Below are positions 51,735-61,033 of a DNA stretch of 64,000 bases, piece by piece. A program made the position numbers and the translations under genes. The stretch's first letter is position 1. Each line of letters begins with the position of its first letter. This DNA comes from CAWGCE01 sp964480915 (lineage in GTDB: Bacteria > Planctomycetota > Planctomycetia > Pirellulales > Pirellulaceae): positions 1 to 64,000 of the forward strand of contig CAYZRS010000024.1 in assembly GCA_964480915.1 (NCBI GenBank). Reading direction: 5' to 3'. The notes beneath the pieces were generated by a model. The model worked only from the letters and a program-made list of their open reading frames with translations, did not search any database and had not been told where the DNA came from.

Positions 51735-53555
51735 TCACAGACCAATGCGGTTGCGTTGACTTATGAGAAGACCGGCAATCGCCGCGATTAGGTTGAGGAA
51801 ACAGAGTGAAGGTTCTGGTACCGGCACGGCAGCCACGGCATCTGAAGATTGAAATTTATTTTGGTTCCAGAGGATAAAGTCGGCCCCGTTCACAAACCCG
51901 TCGGCGTTGAAGTCACCGGAGCACCAGGAGGGATGAGCAGTGAACTTGTTCTGATTCCACAGGATAAAATCGGCTCCGTTCACCACGCCATCAAGATTGG
52001 CATCGCCAACGAGATAGGCGTTGCCCGACGCCAGTTCGTCGGCGCCTGCTTCCGCCAGCCACGCATCCAAATCGTCACCGTCGACGGAACCGTTGCCAGT
52101 CAAGTCATACGCCGAATCGTTGGTTCCAGCAGCGATCTGGCCCACCAGCGCGTCGATGTCGGCACACGAATAGTCACCGTCACCGTCGAAATCTCCGCTG
52201 ATCGATTCGAAGAACAGGCTGGTCGAGTCGATCCAAACCGCGCCGTTGTCGTTGCCGGTTTGGTTGAACAAGAAAGACAGACGCGCTTCGACCGCATTGG
52301 CGGGAGCGATGGTTGTCAGCGAGTGGTCATGCCAGATGTCCTCCGCAGTCGAACCGTCGTGGATCAATTGTGTGACTTCGCTCAAGAAATCGTTCGATCC
52401 GAATTCGGCGCCAAAAACGCTGTAGAACTCGACTTTCATGGTCACTTCGTTGCTCTTGCCAAACAGCGTGTCCCATGACGGCGTGTGAGTGCTGGCTTCG
52501 GCTCGCAGTAATTCGCCACCAGAAATTTCCACGCCTTGTGAGACGCCAGAAACGTTACCGGGGCCATTGAATTGGCCGAAAATTTTCAGGGCGTGCGTTC
52601 CATCGTTGCGAAGAGATGAGCTCGCAGAAACGTTGGGAATGGTATTTCCAAACGAGTTCCAGTCGTCGAATGAGCCGCCGTTGTTATCGAACCCTGGGTT
52701 GTTGAGCAGGTTTTCTCCTGGCTGAGGGTCGGTGTCGGGTTGCCAGTAGCGAACGTAGTCGACCATCATCGTTTGTGGCCAGATGGTCGTATCATCCGGA
52801 TCACCGCCAAAAAATCCGCCCACGGCCAAATTGAGAATGATGTTCTTCGGTGTCTCGAAGATTGGTCGGCCAGGAGTTTCCGTGACGGTGTGATAGAGGT
52901 TGCCATCGACGTAGTAGCGGATGCTCGTATCGTCCCATTCCGCAGCGTACGTATGAAAGCCGGCGTGGAAATCGACCGGTTGTCCACCTTGGGTGGCAGT
53001 GTATTCGTCATACACAAACTGATGTTGGTCGCAACAAGGTCCCGGATTCGTTTGCCAGTGATAGGCACTGGAAACCAGATTGGGTTGGCTGCCACGATTT
53101 TCCAGGATATCGATCTCACCGCCCTGCGGCCAAGGAACGTGATTCGCATTCAGCCAGAAGGCGGGCCACATGCCTTGCGACGTTGGTAGGTCGACGCGCG
53201 CTTCGAACCGGCCTGGGCCAAACAGATCACGCGAGGTGACGAGGCCCGATTGGTAAGCCTTGCCGGCACGAGGCACATTGATGGCTGTCAGTTCCAGATT
53301 GCCGCCGGCGACGGTGACTTGGTTGGGGTGGTAGTACTGTTTCTCGTCGTTGAAACTGTCTCTGCGATCGAGCGCTTCCCAGTTCACTTGGTTAAGCGTG
53401 CTACCGTCGAACTCATCATTCCAAACCAAATCCCAGCCCGGAAGATTGGGTTGAGCCGCCGCTCGATTCGCCGCACCGACTAGGCACAACAAAGACGGCA
53501 AGCAAGCTGCCAAGACGATTCGAGATAAACGTTGGGATGTATTCGTGGGATTCAA
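51735..53555 (-). CDS. Secreted GH16 glycanase with dockerin-like repeats and PEP-CTERM tail
   Basis: 606 residues from TTG 53555, with AGGA upstream. Signal peptide SRIVLAACLPSLLCLVGAAN; GH16 domain with catalytic GGEIDILENRG; CBM-like module (LLNNPGFDNNGGSFDDWNSF). Two dockerin-like pairs follow: GDFDGDGDYSCADIDALVG with DLTGNGSVDGDDLDAWLAE, and GDANLDGVVNGADFILWNQ with GDFNADGFVNGADFILWNQ. The tail is VPVPEPS plus hydrophobic span and Arg. It is a clear paralogue of 11206-13317 but without that protein's beta-rich linker. It lies between mtnB and mtnD, which is odd for a methionine-salvage unit. Confidence 0.92.
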   Translation of the reverse strand: MNPTNTSQRLSRIVLAACLPSLLCLVGAANRAAAQPNLPGWDLVWNDEFDGSTLNQVNWEALDRRDSFNDEKQYYHPNQVTVAGGNLELTAINVPRAGKAYQSGLVTSRDLFGPGRFEARVDLPTSQGMWPAFWLNANHVPWPQGGEIDILENRGSQPNLVSSAYHWQTNPGPCCDQHQFVYDEYTATQGGQPVDFHAGFHTYAAEWDDTSIRYYVDGNLYHTVTETPGRPIFETPKNIILNLAVGGFFGGDPDDTTIWPQTMMVDYVRYWQPDTDPQPGENLLNNPGFDNNGGSFDDWNSFGNTIPNVSASSSLRNDGTHALKIFGQFNGPGNVSGVSQGVEISGGELLRAEASTHTPSWDTLFGKSNEVTMKVEFYSVFGAEFGSNDFLSEVTQLIHDGSTAEDIWHDHSLTTIAPANAVEARLSFLFNQTGNDNGAVWIDSTSLFFESISGDFDGDGDYSCADIDALVGQIAAGTNDSAYDLTGNGSVDGDDLDAWLAEAGADELASGNAYLVGDANLDGVVNGADFILWNQNKFTAHPSWCSGDFNADGFVNGADFILWNQNKFQSSDAVAAVPVPEPSLCFLNLIAAIAGLLISQRNRIGL

Positions 53556-53787
53556 TGGAGTTTCCTGTTCAAGCGAAATCCGAGCGTAGGATTTTGGCGG
53601 TCGTTTCGGCGTTCTTCTCAATACCCTTTATAGGCCGAATCACCAATAAGGGTTGTCGATTTTGTGGCATAAAAAGGCTGGCGTCTCCTCAACCGCTCCG
53701 CCGGCCCCTTTCCCGGGGGGCGAGAGTCGGGGGTGTATTCGCATTTCTACCGGGAATTGTGCGGAGATTCACCGTCCGATTTTGCTT

Positions 53788-54450
53788 TTATGAAACGACC
53801 GCCGCCCCTTGCAGGGAGAGCTTTCGGCCGGTGACTTCGAATAGGAACTCAAGGACTTCCAAATGTCGTTTGGCGGCGAATAGATTGTGGCCCCAGGTGT
53901 AGAGTCCGTGGCCGCGTAAGAGGAACCCATGCTGAAGTCCTGGTGCGTCGGCCGCCAAATCGGATGCCAGTTGTTCGGCAAGTGCCGCGATGTCCTGCGT
54001 GTTGTCGTAGATCTTGATGGTCGCCGTTGCGTCGTGCGTTTCGATTCCTTCGAGCCCCTTGAGCATTTCGTAACCGCTGATTTCAATTTGTCCTGCATCA
54101 AAGCAAAGATCGGACAGCAGCGTGCCCCAAACCGAGTGCGTGTGGAGTACGGCGCCGGCGCCGCGGCTTCTCGCCAGCGTGACATGCAGTTGCGACTCGG
54201 CAGATGACCGTGGTTGCTTTTCGTCGGTTGGTTGGCCTTCGCCATTGAGTACTGCGAAGTCTCGTTTTCCTAGATTGCCTTTGTCCTTACCACTGGCGGT
54301 AATCAACAGAAATAATGGCTCACGAGCAACCACCGTGCTGTAGTTGCTGCTCGTACCGACCGACCAGCCACGATCGTGGAGGTGGCGGCCGATATTGCGC
54401 AATTGCTCTCGTTCGGCTACGTACGAAATTTTTGTTTTCTTGTCTGACAC
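53788..54450 (-). CDS. mtnB: MtnB, methylthioribulose-1-phosphate dehydratase
   Basis: 220 residues from GTG 54450, with AAGGGG upstream. It is a class II aldolase fold with GTSSNYSTV, the zinc-binding VLHTHSVWGT and LLRGHGLYTWG. It dehydrates methylthioribulose-1-phosphate, the step before MtnC and MtnD in methionine salvage. Those genes lie downstream on the same strand, beyond the GH16 gene. mtnA and mtnK/P are not in the window. Confidence 0.93.
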   Translation of the reverse strand: MSDKKTKISYVAEREQLRNIGRHLHDRGWSVGTSSNYSTVVAREPLFLLITASGKDKGNLGKRDFAVLNGEGQPTDEKQPRSSAESQLHVTLARSRGAGAVLHTHSVWGTLLSDLCFDAGQIEISGYEMLKGLEGIETHDATATIKIYDNTQDIAALAEQLASDLAADAPGLQHGFLLRGHGLYTWGHNLFAAKRHLEVLEFLFEVTGRKLSLQGAAVVS

Positions 54451-54550
54451 TTCGAACCCCTTTGTTTCCTCTGTGGGTGAGCGCGGAGTGCCTCACCTCG
54501 TTTGATTTGTATTCGTCCCATTCGACAGGCTGACCAGCCGGCTGGCACGT

Positions 54551-55135
54551 CTAGCTGTGCATGCGAGGAAACGGATCACCGATTTCGATGATCTCCGCTT
54601 CCCGACTGGACAGCTCGTCTAAACGCTGTTTGATGATTTTCTCGGACGCATAATGGCGTGCCAGCTGAACGTAGGTTGCATGGTGCCGAGCTTCCGACTC
54701 GAACAGGCTGCTGTAAAAATCCGACAGTTGAGCGTCGCGCTGTTGTACGTGCTCGGCAAGTTTTGCGAACCGCTCGCACGAACGGGCCTCGATCAGCCCG
54801 GCAATCAGCAGTCGATCGACGGCTCGATCGGGTTCCGGCTTGCGCACATATTCGTGCAATCGTTTGCCGTACGAACTCGGTTGCAGCTTGGTGAACTTTG
54901 TCCCACGGCGGTCGAGCACCTCCAGCACCATATGAAAGTGCTCGAGCTCCTCGTTGACGATCGTTGTCATCTCGCGGCACAATTCCCGGTGGTCGATGTA
55001 GGCCACGAGCAAGTGCATCGCGGTGCCAGCCGCTTTCTTCTCACAGTGCGCGTGGTCAATCAGAATCGAGTCGAGGTCTTCGTCGACTTGAGCCAGCCAG
55101 CGGGCGTTCGTTTCTGATTTCAAACTGAGCATCAT
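54551..55135 (-). CDS. miaE: MiaE-like tRNA hydroxylase
   Basis: 194 residues from ATG 55135; TTG 55150 would add five. It is a ferritin-like di-iron protein with HAHCEKKAAGTAMHLL, NEELEHFHMVLEVLDRRG, EARSCERFAKLAEH and ESEARHHATYVQLA, giving the E/ExxH ligands of the MiaE family (short form). It hydroxylates the isopentenyl group of ms2i6A37 in tRNA. The substrate is taken from family knowledge. Confidence 0.85.
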   Translation of the reverse strand: MMLSLKSETNARWLAQVDEDLDSILIDHAHCEKKAAGTAMHLLVAYIDHRELCREMTTIVNEELEHFHMVLEVLDRRGTKFTKLQPSSYGKRLHEYVRKPEPDRAVDRLLIAGLIEARSCERFAKLAEHVQQRDAQLSDFYSSLFESEARHHATYVQLARHYASEKIIKQRLDELSSREAEIIEIGDPFPRMHS

Positions 55136-55265
55136 GCGAGTGTAAGCCAAGCGGCGGTTGGCGTCAGTGCGCCAAGCCTGTTTATCTCACAGATGAGGCC
55201 CGTTTTTGTATTCCGTCACCGATCTGTCGCTCGGTAACAGTCGACCAATGCGGGCATGTGCCGGC

Positions 55266-56123
55266 TCATTTTACCGCCACCAGGTAATTTACCCAGCAGG
55301 GAATACTGGGGGCTGTATCGCGCCGTTCCCATTCCCCGGTATCTTCGCCGTCTTCGTCTTCGATTTCCCAGTAGACATGGCTGTTGCTGAAACCGGCCTC
55401 GGCCAGCATTTCGCGCACTTCGGGCAATGTCCAGAAACGCCAGTGGTACTCGAACGCCCGCTTCATCTTGCTGCCGTCCGAGAACTTGAAATGGATGTAA
55501 AAACTGCAGTCGTGGTTGACGGGGTTGAACGCCGCTTGCTCCCATTCGTATTGGAATGCTTTCTTGCCCTTGCCGATTTTGCGCTTGTCGACTTGGCCTT
55601 CCTCCAGGCAGTCGCCTCCGCCCATCATGTCCATGACCATGATGCCTTCCGGTTTCAAATTGGCACGAGCGACTTTGAAGTATTCGATCACTTCCTGCCG
55701 CGTCTTGAAAATCCAAAAGGAAAAGTTCTGTGCAGCGAGGACGTCCACTTGAGGATCGTTTTGCTCGCGCACATCCTGCTCAATAATCGTGATTCGATTC
55801 TGCGCGTGTTTCTTGAGCTTCGACAAATTGTGATCGCGGCCCCACTCCAACGTCTCAGGGCATAAGTCGACGCCCAACGCCGTCCGTTTCTTGCGCGACT
55901 TGACCCACTCGCAACAGACCGAGAACGTGCCGCAGAAATCCTCGCGCAAGGAAAACGGACGGCGACCGAATTCGTCTCGAAAAGCCTGCTCGAAAAACTC
56001 GACTTCGTGCTCGGGCGATTGCACCGACTTCAAATAGCAGACGAACTTATCAGCCGTTTCGGCCAGCTTCGTTTTCCGCTTTTGTTTCCCTTGGGAGCCC
56101 TTGTTCTTCTTTGAATTGCCCAT
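55266..56123 (-). CDS. Class I SAM-dependent methyltransferase
   Basis: 285 residues from ATG 56123, where a very basic N-terminus begins (NSKKNKGSQGKQKRKTK). LREDFCGTFSVCCEWV and ALGVDLCPETLEWGRDH are the SAM-binding region, VREQNDPQVDVLAAQNFSFW the motif after it, and FWTLPEVREMLAEAGF the end of the fold. The substrate is unknown. The basic tail suggests binding to nucleic acid or ribosomes, but this is inference. Confidence 0.8.
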   Translation of the reverse strand: MGNSKKNKGSQGKQKRKTKLAETADKFVCYLKSVQSPEHEVEFFEQAFRDEFGRRPFSLREDFCGTFSVCCEWVKSRKKRTALGVDLCPETLEWGRDHNLSKLKKHAQNRITIIEQDVREQNDPQVDVLAAQNFSFWIFKTRQEVIEYFKVARANLKPEGIMVMDMMGGGDCLEEGQVDKRKIGKGKKAFQYEWEQAAFNPVNHDCSFYIHFKFSDGSKMKRAFEYHWRFWTLPEVREMLAEAGFSNSHVYWEIEDEDGEDTGEWERRDTAPSIPCWVNYLVAVK

Positions 56124-56818
56124 GTGTCTCGCCGTTTCGCACGCTTCGTCAGTAGATTGCCCTAATTTCCCAATCGACGAGTGTACTCTTGTTTCCCTAA
56201 ACGCCAAGCCTTTACGCAGTGGTTCTTTAGGCAGTGTTTCCGACGGCGATTCGGTGGTTTTTGGATGGCGACTTGCTTGCGATGTGCGAGTCGTGAACGA
56301 CGCTCGCATTCTGAGCACCGGGACATCGGCGGGATTGGACCAGCTTTGTGTGGCAGCGGCAGGCATCTGGACGGTCGCGCGGCGCGGCAACAGCCTGTCG
56401 GAAGCGAGCAGTCGCTGCCGGTCAGCTGAGCCACTTGCGAGCGGAACGTACCGTTGTTTGGTCGGAGTTTGATCGAAGTATGGTTGGAGATTGGTCGAAC
56501 CCGAGGCCGGTTTGGGGGGTGAAGATTTCTTCACATAGGATGGGGCCGCTGTCAAATGGCTTATTTCGCGCCGATGGAGTTTGCAGAGAGGCGTCGTGAC
56601 GCCGCGGGATTGGTGATATGATCTGCGATTCCCAATTTATCAAACCAATCTTGCTTCCCGATTTGCGACCTAGGTTGCAGGAGCCAAGCCGTCTTGGAAA
56701 GTTCAGCGATGATCACGCTCCTCTTCGAGCTCGCTGTTGGGATGCGTCCTTGGTCTATCGTGTTGGCACGTGCAAAGTTCACTCGGTCTTCGTTGAGTTT
56801 CGAATCTGAGGTGCGCCC
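56124..56818. other. Intergenic stretch of about 700 bases, nothing supported
   Basis: Frames on both strands overlap one another without motifs. I see no RNA gene or terminator. Confidence 0.45.
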
Positions 56819-57946
56819 TTGAGTGAAGCGTGCATGCTAATTGGCTTTGCACTCGCAGCCTACTCGATCATCGCTAACGATTCGATCCAAACTCTTGGAA
56901 CGTTTCTGAGCTCTAATGCCAAGCGTCCTTGGTGGGCATTGTGGCTGTGGATTTCTGCGATCCTTGTTGTGACGGTTGTGTGGGGATGGAGCAGCAATGG
57001 TGGCGACCCGGCTTTCGGCCGCCTGGACAAAAAGGGGATCGAGTTCCCGGGGCTCTTCAATTGGTTGTATGTCGTTCCGCCGCTGGTGCTTGTACTCTTA
57101 ACGCGTTCCGGCATTCCGGTGAGCACTTCGTTCCTGGTGCTGACGGCGTTTTCCAGTTTGACCGCCGTGCAGTTGGGTCAGTCAACGAAGGCTCCCCAAG
57201 ATCTGTTCGTGAACATGCTGCAGAAGTCGGTGGTTGGTTATTTCTTGGCGATGTTGGTTGGGATCTTTGCCTATTGCTTGATCGTCACGGCGTTTGAGCG
57301 CACCTTCCAATCGGACGATACCGAACCGGATGAGCCTTCATTGGCTTGGATGGCGTTCCAGTGGCTTTCGACCGGCTTCTTGTGGAGCATGTGGTTGGTT
57401 CAGGATTTGGCGAATGTCTTTGTCTACCTTCCTCGTCGGTTGGAACTGTGGGCCGTCCTGGCGTCGCTGGCCGGGATGGTCGCCTTATTGGGGCTTTTGA
57501 TTCGCAACCGAGGCGGCAAAATTCAGCGAGTCGTCACGGAGAAAACGAATACGATCGATGTTCGATCGGCAACGCTGATCGACCTGTTTTACGGGCTTGT
57601 GCTGCTCTTCTTCAAAGTTGATTACATCCCGAAAATGTTCGCAGCGATGGGGTGGCCGATTCCGTGGCCGCCCAAAATGCCGATGAGTACGACCTGGGTC
57701 TTTTTGGGTTTGCTTGCTGGACGAGAAATCGGAATGCGATTTCGGGTTTGCGCCGCAACGTATCAAAAAGGCAAATTGTCGAGCTTGATCTCACGTGATC
57801 TGGCGAAGGTAATTCTGGGAACCGTCGTCAGCCTCGCGGTGGCCCTCGCGCTGCCACAGATTGCGCGGTCGATTTCTTCCCCTAGTCAAGATTCAGGAAT
57901 CGTCGCTCCGGCAGTCCATTCAACTGACGCAAATACGGCCAAGTAG
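56819..57946 (+). CDS. Polytopic membrane protein with ND-x5-GT motif, beside phoU
   Basis: 375 residues from TTG 56819, with GAGG 7 bases upstream; ATG 56834 is an alternative. There are about nine hydrophobic segments. The first segment ends in IIANDSIQTLGTFLSSN, which recalls the PiT phosphate permease signature (G-x-N-D-x-x-N-x-x-G-T). A second such motif, which PiT has, is not seen. With phoU 270 bases downstream on the same strand, a role in phosphate or another anion's transport is plausible but unproven. Confidence 0.6.
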   Translation: MSEACMLIGFALAAYSIIANDSIQTLGTFLSSNAKRPWWALWLWISAILVVTVVWGWSSNGGDPAFGRLDKKGIEFPGLFNWLYVVPPLVLVLLTRSGIPVSTSFLVLTAFSSLTAVQLGQSTKAPQDLFVNMLQKSVVGYFLAMLVGIFAYCLIVTAFERTFQSDDTEPDEPSLAWMAFQWLSTGFLWSMWLVQDLANVFVYLPRRLELWAVLASLAGMVALLGLLIRNRGGKIQRVVTEKTNTIDVRSATLIDLFYGLVLLFFKVDYIPKMFAAMGWPIPWPPKMPMSTTWVFLGLLAGREIGMRFRVCAATYQKGKLSSLISRDLAKVILGTVVSLAVALALPQIARSISSPSQDSGIVAPAVHSTDANTAK

Positions 57947-58216
57947 CACCGGTAACGGCTGTTTGTTGCTTTGGGAGTCGTCAGCTGCGGTTGTCTGCAA
58001 GTACTGATGCACTTCAGCTCGATGGGTGTTTAACGATCACAAGAACGTAAGCACTTCGCCTCCGTTGATTCGCATTCGAGTCTCTTTGTCATCGAATGAG
58101 GCTCAGGGCGGCGAGGTTTTCGCTGCAGCGAATCGCAAAAACTTTTCGCTTGGTCTATACTGAAGGTCGAAGGAGTCACTGGCCAATCGTAGGATGCGAG
58201 AGAAAGACATTGGGTT

Positions 58217-58885
58217 ATGAATCAGCTTGAACAAGAATTGGATCGATTGAGGTCGCGAGTCGTCCAGATGGGCGAATTGACTCAGTCGATGTTGATTCTC
58301 GCCATTGACGCGGTTGCGGTCGCCGATGTGAGTTCTTTTGATCCTGTCTTTGAAGCAGAAGAGCGGTTAGACCAGATCCAGCTTGAGATTGATGAGGATG
58401 CAATTCAGGTCATTGCCGCTTATTCGCCGGTCGCGGCCGATTTGCGCATCTTGCTTTCCGTCTCTCGAATTGCTGCCGAGCTGGAACGAATCGCTGATCA
58501 AGCGACCAATCTTTGCGAAAACCTCCGTTTGATGACCATGAAGACCGATTCGGGACCGATCGCCGATGTCGTCAAAATGGGAGAGAACGTCAAGTCGATG
58601 GTCGCTGGCGCACTGCGCGCATTTGAACAGCGTGATACCCAGCAAGCGATGACGACCATCGCCGCGGACGATTTGGTGGATGCCCAAAACGATCAAATCG
58701 TGAAGCGACTCTTACAGGACGACAACGTTCGCGAGATGATCATCGATGCGCGTGATACGGCTCATTCTCTGTCGCAAATTCTGATTGCCAGTTCGCTGGA
58801 GCGAATCGCAGACCAAGCCACCAACATTTGCGAAGAGGTCGTCTACATGGTGAAGGGCTCTGATATTCGGCATATGCAAAAATAG
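58217..58885 (+). CDS. phoU: PhoU, phosphate-signalling regulator
   Basis: 222 residues, usual PhoU length, with two three-helix PhoU repeats. Each ends in the metal-site motif: ELERIADQATNLCEN in the first and LERIADQATNICEE in the second. PhoU links phosphate uptake to the PhoR/PhoB system. No pst genes are present here; the neighbour is a polytopic membrane protein. Confidence 0.95.
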   Translation: MNQLEQELDRLRSRVVQMGELTQSMLILAIDAVAVADVSSFDPVFEAEERLDQIQLEIDEDAIQVIAAYSPVAADLRILLSVSRIAAELERIADQATNLCENLRLMTMKTDSGPIADVVKMGENVKSMVAGALRAFEQRDTQQAMTTIAADDLVDAQNDQIVKRLLQDDNVREMIIDARDTAHSLSQILIASSLERIADQATNICEEVVYMVKGSDIRHMQK

Positions 58886-58921
58886 TCCATCAGCGGTCAC
58901 CTTGCCGCGTTGCGAATTACG

Positions 58922-58955
58922 AAAAGAGCCGGCGATCCCCGTGGGACGCCGGCTC
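58922..58955 (-). terminator. Rho-independent terminator (minus strand)
   Basis: A 9-bp stem GAGCCGGCG/CGCCGGCTC (58926-58934 with 58947-58955) is followed on the minus strand by CTTTTC. It ends the Gly-rich gene and faces phoU. Confidence 0.75.
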
Positions 58956-58982
58956 GCAATGCTTAGGTGCGGTCGTCAAATA

Positions 58983-59327
58983 CTACCAGCCGATCGACAG
59001 ACCAAACCCGCCTCCGCCGAATCCACCACCATAACCGCCACCGCATGATCGGCCACGATTGCCGTAGTTGATCGGTATCGCGTATCCGCCGCCAAAGCCA
59101 CCATAGCCGCGATTCACACCGTAATACGATCGATTAAAACTCTGGACCGGGTATCCGTATCCGCCTCGGTAGCCAGTGTTGTAGCCTCGGTAGTAACTGG
59201 TGTTGAAGTTGCGGCCGCCGTTGAAGTTTGAGTAATTGCGACCGTGATGTCCGTGACCTGCTTCCGCGGTGGCGGATGAGAGCGAAAGAACCGTGGCGAG
59301 TGCGATTGCCGTTAGAATTCGTGACAT
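58983..59327 (-). CDS. Small exported Gly/Tyr-rich protein
   Basis: 114 residues. A signal peptide (ILTAIALATVLSLSSATAEA) is followed by a His/Asn-rich start and a Gly/Tyr/Asn-rich body (YYRGYNTGYRGGYGYP, GGGYGGGFGGGGFGLSIGW). It has low complexity and no domain. Such proteins are often surface or matrix components. It has its own terminator downstream. Confidence 0.65.
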   Translation of the reverse strand: MSRILTAIALATVLSLSSATAEAGHGHHGRNYSNFNGGRNFNTSYYRGYNTGYRGGYGYPVQSFNRSYYGVNRGYGGFGGGYAIPINYGNRGRSCGGGYGGGFGGGGFGLSIGW

Positions 59328-59592
59328 GTGGATTCCCTTTCAAGTGGGCAGGGGAGGGGGGGATCAACTGCCGGCGAATGCTCCCCACAGTTCGCTGACG
59401 TTGAACCAAACTAAAAGCAGACGCTGTGCCGTTTGAGGAAAGGTCGCCAAATGGGGCCGAATTACCGGCCAACTACGCGAAAACGACAAAAATCGGCCCG
59501 AATCGATACCAATTCAATTGACGTCGAATCGAATACACCTGTCCAAACTTGGGATGGGCGGATGCAGGAAACGTGTTTTCGGTTCGCGCAGC

Positions 59593-59621
59593 AAAAAGGG
59601 CGAATGCTATTCGCTTCGCCC
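59593..59621 (-). terminator. Rho-independent terminator of the 42-residue membrane protein
   Basis: A 7-bp stem GGGCGAA/TTCGCCC is followed on the minus strand by TTTTT (A at 59593-59597). It lies about 40 bases after the stop of the small gene. Confidence 0.75.
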
Positions 59622-59662
59622 TTCGCCGGCTCGTGATCGATGGCCTGGATGGTGCCTGCTGG

Positions 59663-59791
59663 CTACCGAGTGATGAAGATCATGTTGGCCACTAGGAAGA
59701 CCAGCAGTCCGAATATGTAAGGACGCATTTGCATGTAATTTGCTGGTGTCTCGGACGTTTCCTGTCGTACTTCAAGCGTCTCGTTGCTCAT
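59663..59791 (-). CDS. Small 42-residue single-span membrane protein
   Basis: ATG 59791 to TAG 59663, with GGGAGA 6-8 bases upstream. A polar first half (MSNETLEVRQETSETPANY) is followed by one span, IFGLLVFLVANMIFI, and ends TR. A terminator lies just downstream. The complete expression signals make this a likely real small protein. Its function is unknown; it may be a subunit of a membrane complex. Confidence 0.65.
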   Translation of the reverse strand: MSNETLEVRQETSETPANYMQMRPYIFGLLVFLVANMIFITR

Positions 59792-60103
59792 CTTTTTCTC
59801 CCGTATCGTGTGCTCGGAAACCCGCTGAGGATTTTCACTACCAAGATGTAGGTCCTAGGGAGCGAAAAGGTAGCAAAAACAGCCGGCTCGACAGAAATTT
59901 TCACCTATCCTGCGAGGGGTCCAAGTTGTGCTTGTAGCGATTATGCTGGGTGGGGCATCCTGGACCGGTTTTTTAAGCGCCGCCAAATAGGACCCAAGAT
60001 CTGGGTCAAGACAACGAATGGCTTGCATGGAGTGTCTTATTCTCGGATTGCCGGGACGCACCGAGACGCAACCGAGACGCCCCGTTTTAGCGAGACCTTT
60101 TGT

Positions 60104-61033
60104 TTGTCTGCCCTCATCCAGCTAGAAAAGCTCTCCAAGCGATTTGGCGCATTCCATGCGCTGCAGGAAGTTTCGCTCAACATCCAGCCGGGAGTCACCG
60201 GCTTGCTCGGCCCGAACGGCGCCGGCAAGAGCACACTCATCAAGCTCTTACTTGGCTTGTTGCGACCCTCTGCGGGTAGCGGCACCGTCTTGGGTTTTGA
60301 CATCCGTCAATCGGCGCGGCAGATTCGCGCAAACGTTGGCTACATGCCGGAAGACGATTGTTTCTTGCACGGACTGAGCGGCATCGAGTCGGTCCAGTTC
60401 TCGGCTCAGCTTTCTGGATTGCCTGGCATCGAGAGTTTGCGCCGTGCCCATGAGATACTCGATTATTGTGGTCTGGCGCAAGAACGCTATCGAGCTGTGG
60501 AAACCTACTCCACCGGTATGCGTCAGAAACTTCGCTTCGCGCAGGCCATTGTGCACGACCCTCCGCTGCTGATTCTTGACGAACCGACATCGGGCTTGGA
60601 TCCGGAAGAACGGGACATCATGTTGCGTCGGATTAAGCGATTGGCTGGTGAGCATGACAAGACGGTCCTCTTATGCACGCACATCTTGCCCGATGTCCAA
60701 GCGGTCAGCGAATCGGTGGTGATTCTGGCGAAGGGAAAGGTACGTGTTAGCGATCGCTTAAGTGAGCTGAGTCGCCCTGCGGAGCCGGCGGTGAAAGTGC
60801 GAGTTGCCGGGCCGGCCAACGAATTCACTTCCCTCATAGAAAAAGCGGGGCTAACGAGCGAGGTTTTGTACGACGGTCTGATCCTCATTCGCGGCCCGGT
60901 CGATGAATTGACAAACAAGGTCTGGGATTTGGCCCGCGAGGCCAACATCATCGTGCGTTCGCTGGCTCCTGCTCGCAATTCGCTGGAAGATATTTTCATC
61001 CATGCTGTTCAGGAGTCGCCGGATGGCCGTTAA
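60104..61033 (+). CDS. ABC transporter ATP-binding protein (ABC-2 type), first of operon
   Basis: 309 residues from TTG 60104; TTG 60023 would add 27 residues without family likeness. Walker A GPNGAGKST, signature YSTGMRQKLRF, Walker B LLILDEPTSGLDP and switch His in CTHIL are all intact. A C-terminal extension of about 90 residues ends the protein. The permease gene follows with an 11-base overlap. Substrate unknown; drug/lipid/polysaccharide export is the family range. Confidence 0.92.
   Translation: MSALIQLEKLSKRFGAFHALQEVSLNIQPGVTGLLGPNGAGKSTLIKLLLGLLRPSAGSGTVLGFDIRQSARQIRANVGYMPEDDCFLHGLSGIESVQFSAQLSGLPGIESLRRAHEILDYCGLAQERYRAVETYSTGMRQKLRFAQAIVHDPPLLILDEPTSGLDPEERDIMLRRIKRLAGEHDKTVLLCTHILPDVQAVSESVVILAKGKVRVSDRLSELSRPAEPAVKVRVAGPANEFTSLIEKAGLTSEVLYDGLILIRGPVDELTNKVWDLAREANIIVRSLAPARNSLEDIFIHAVQESPDGR

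Noticed and set aside
55206..55865. 219-codon plus-strand ORF opposite the methyltransferase
   Set aside because: Shadow of a gene with SAM-binding motifs.
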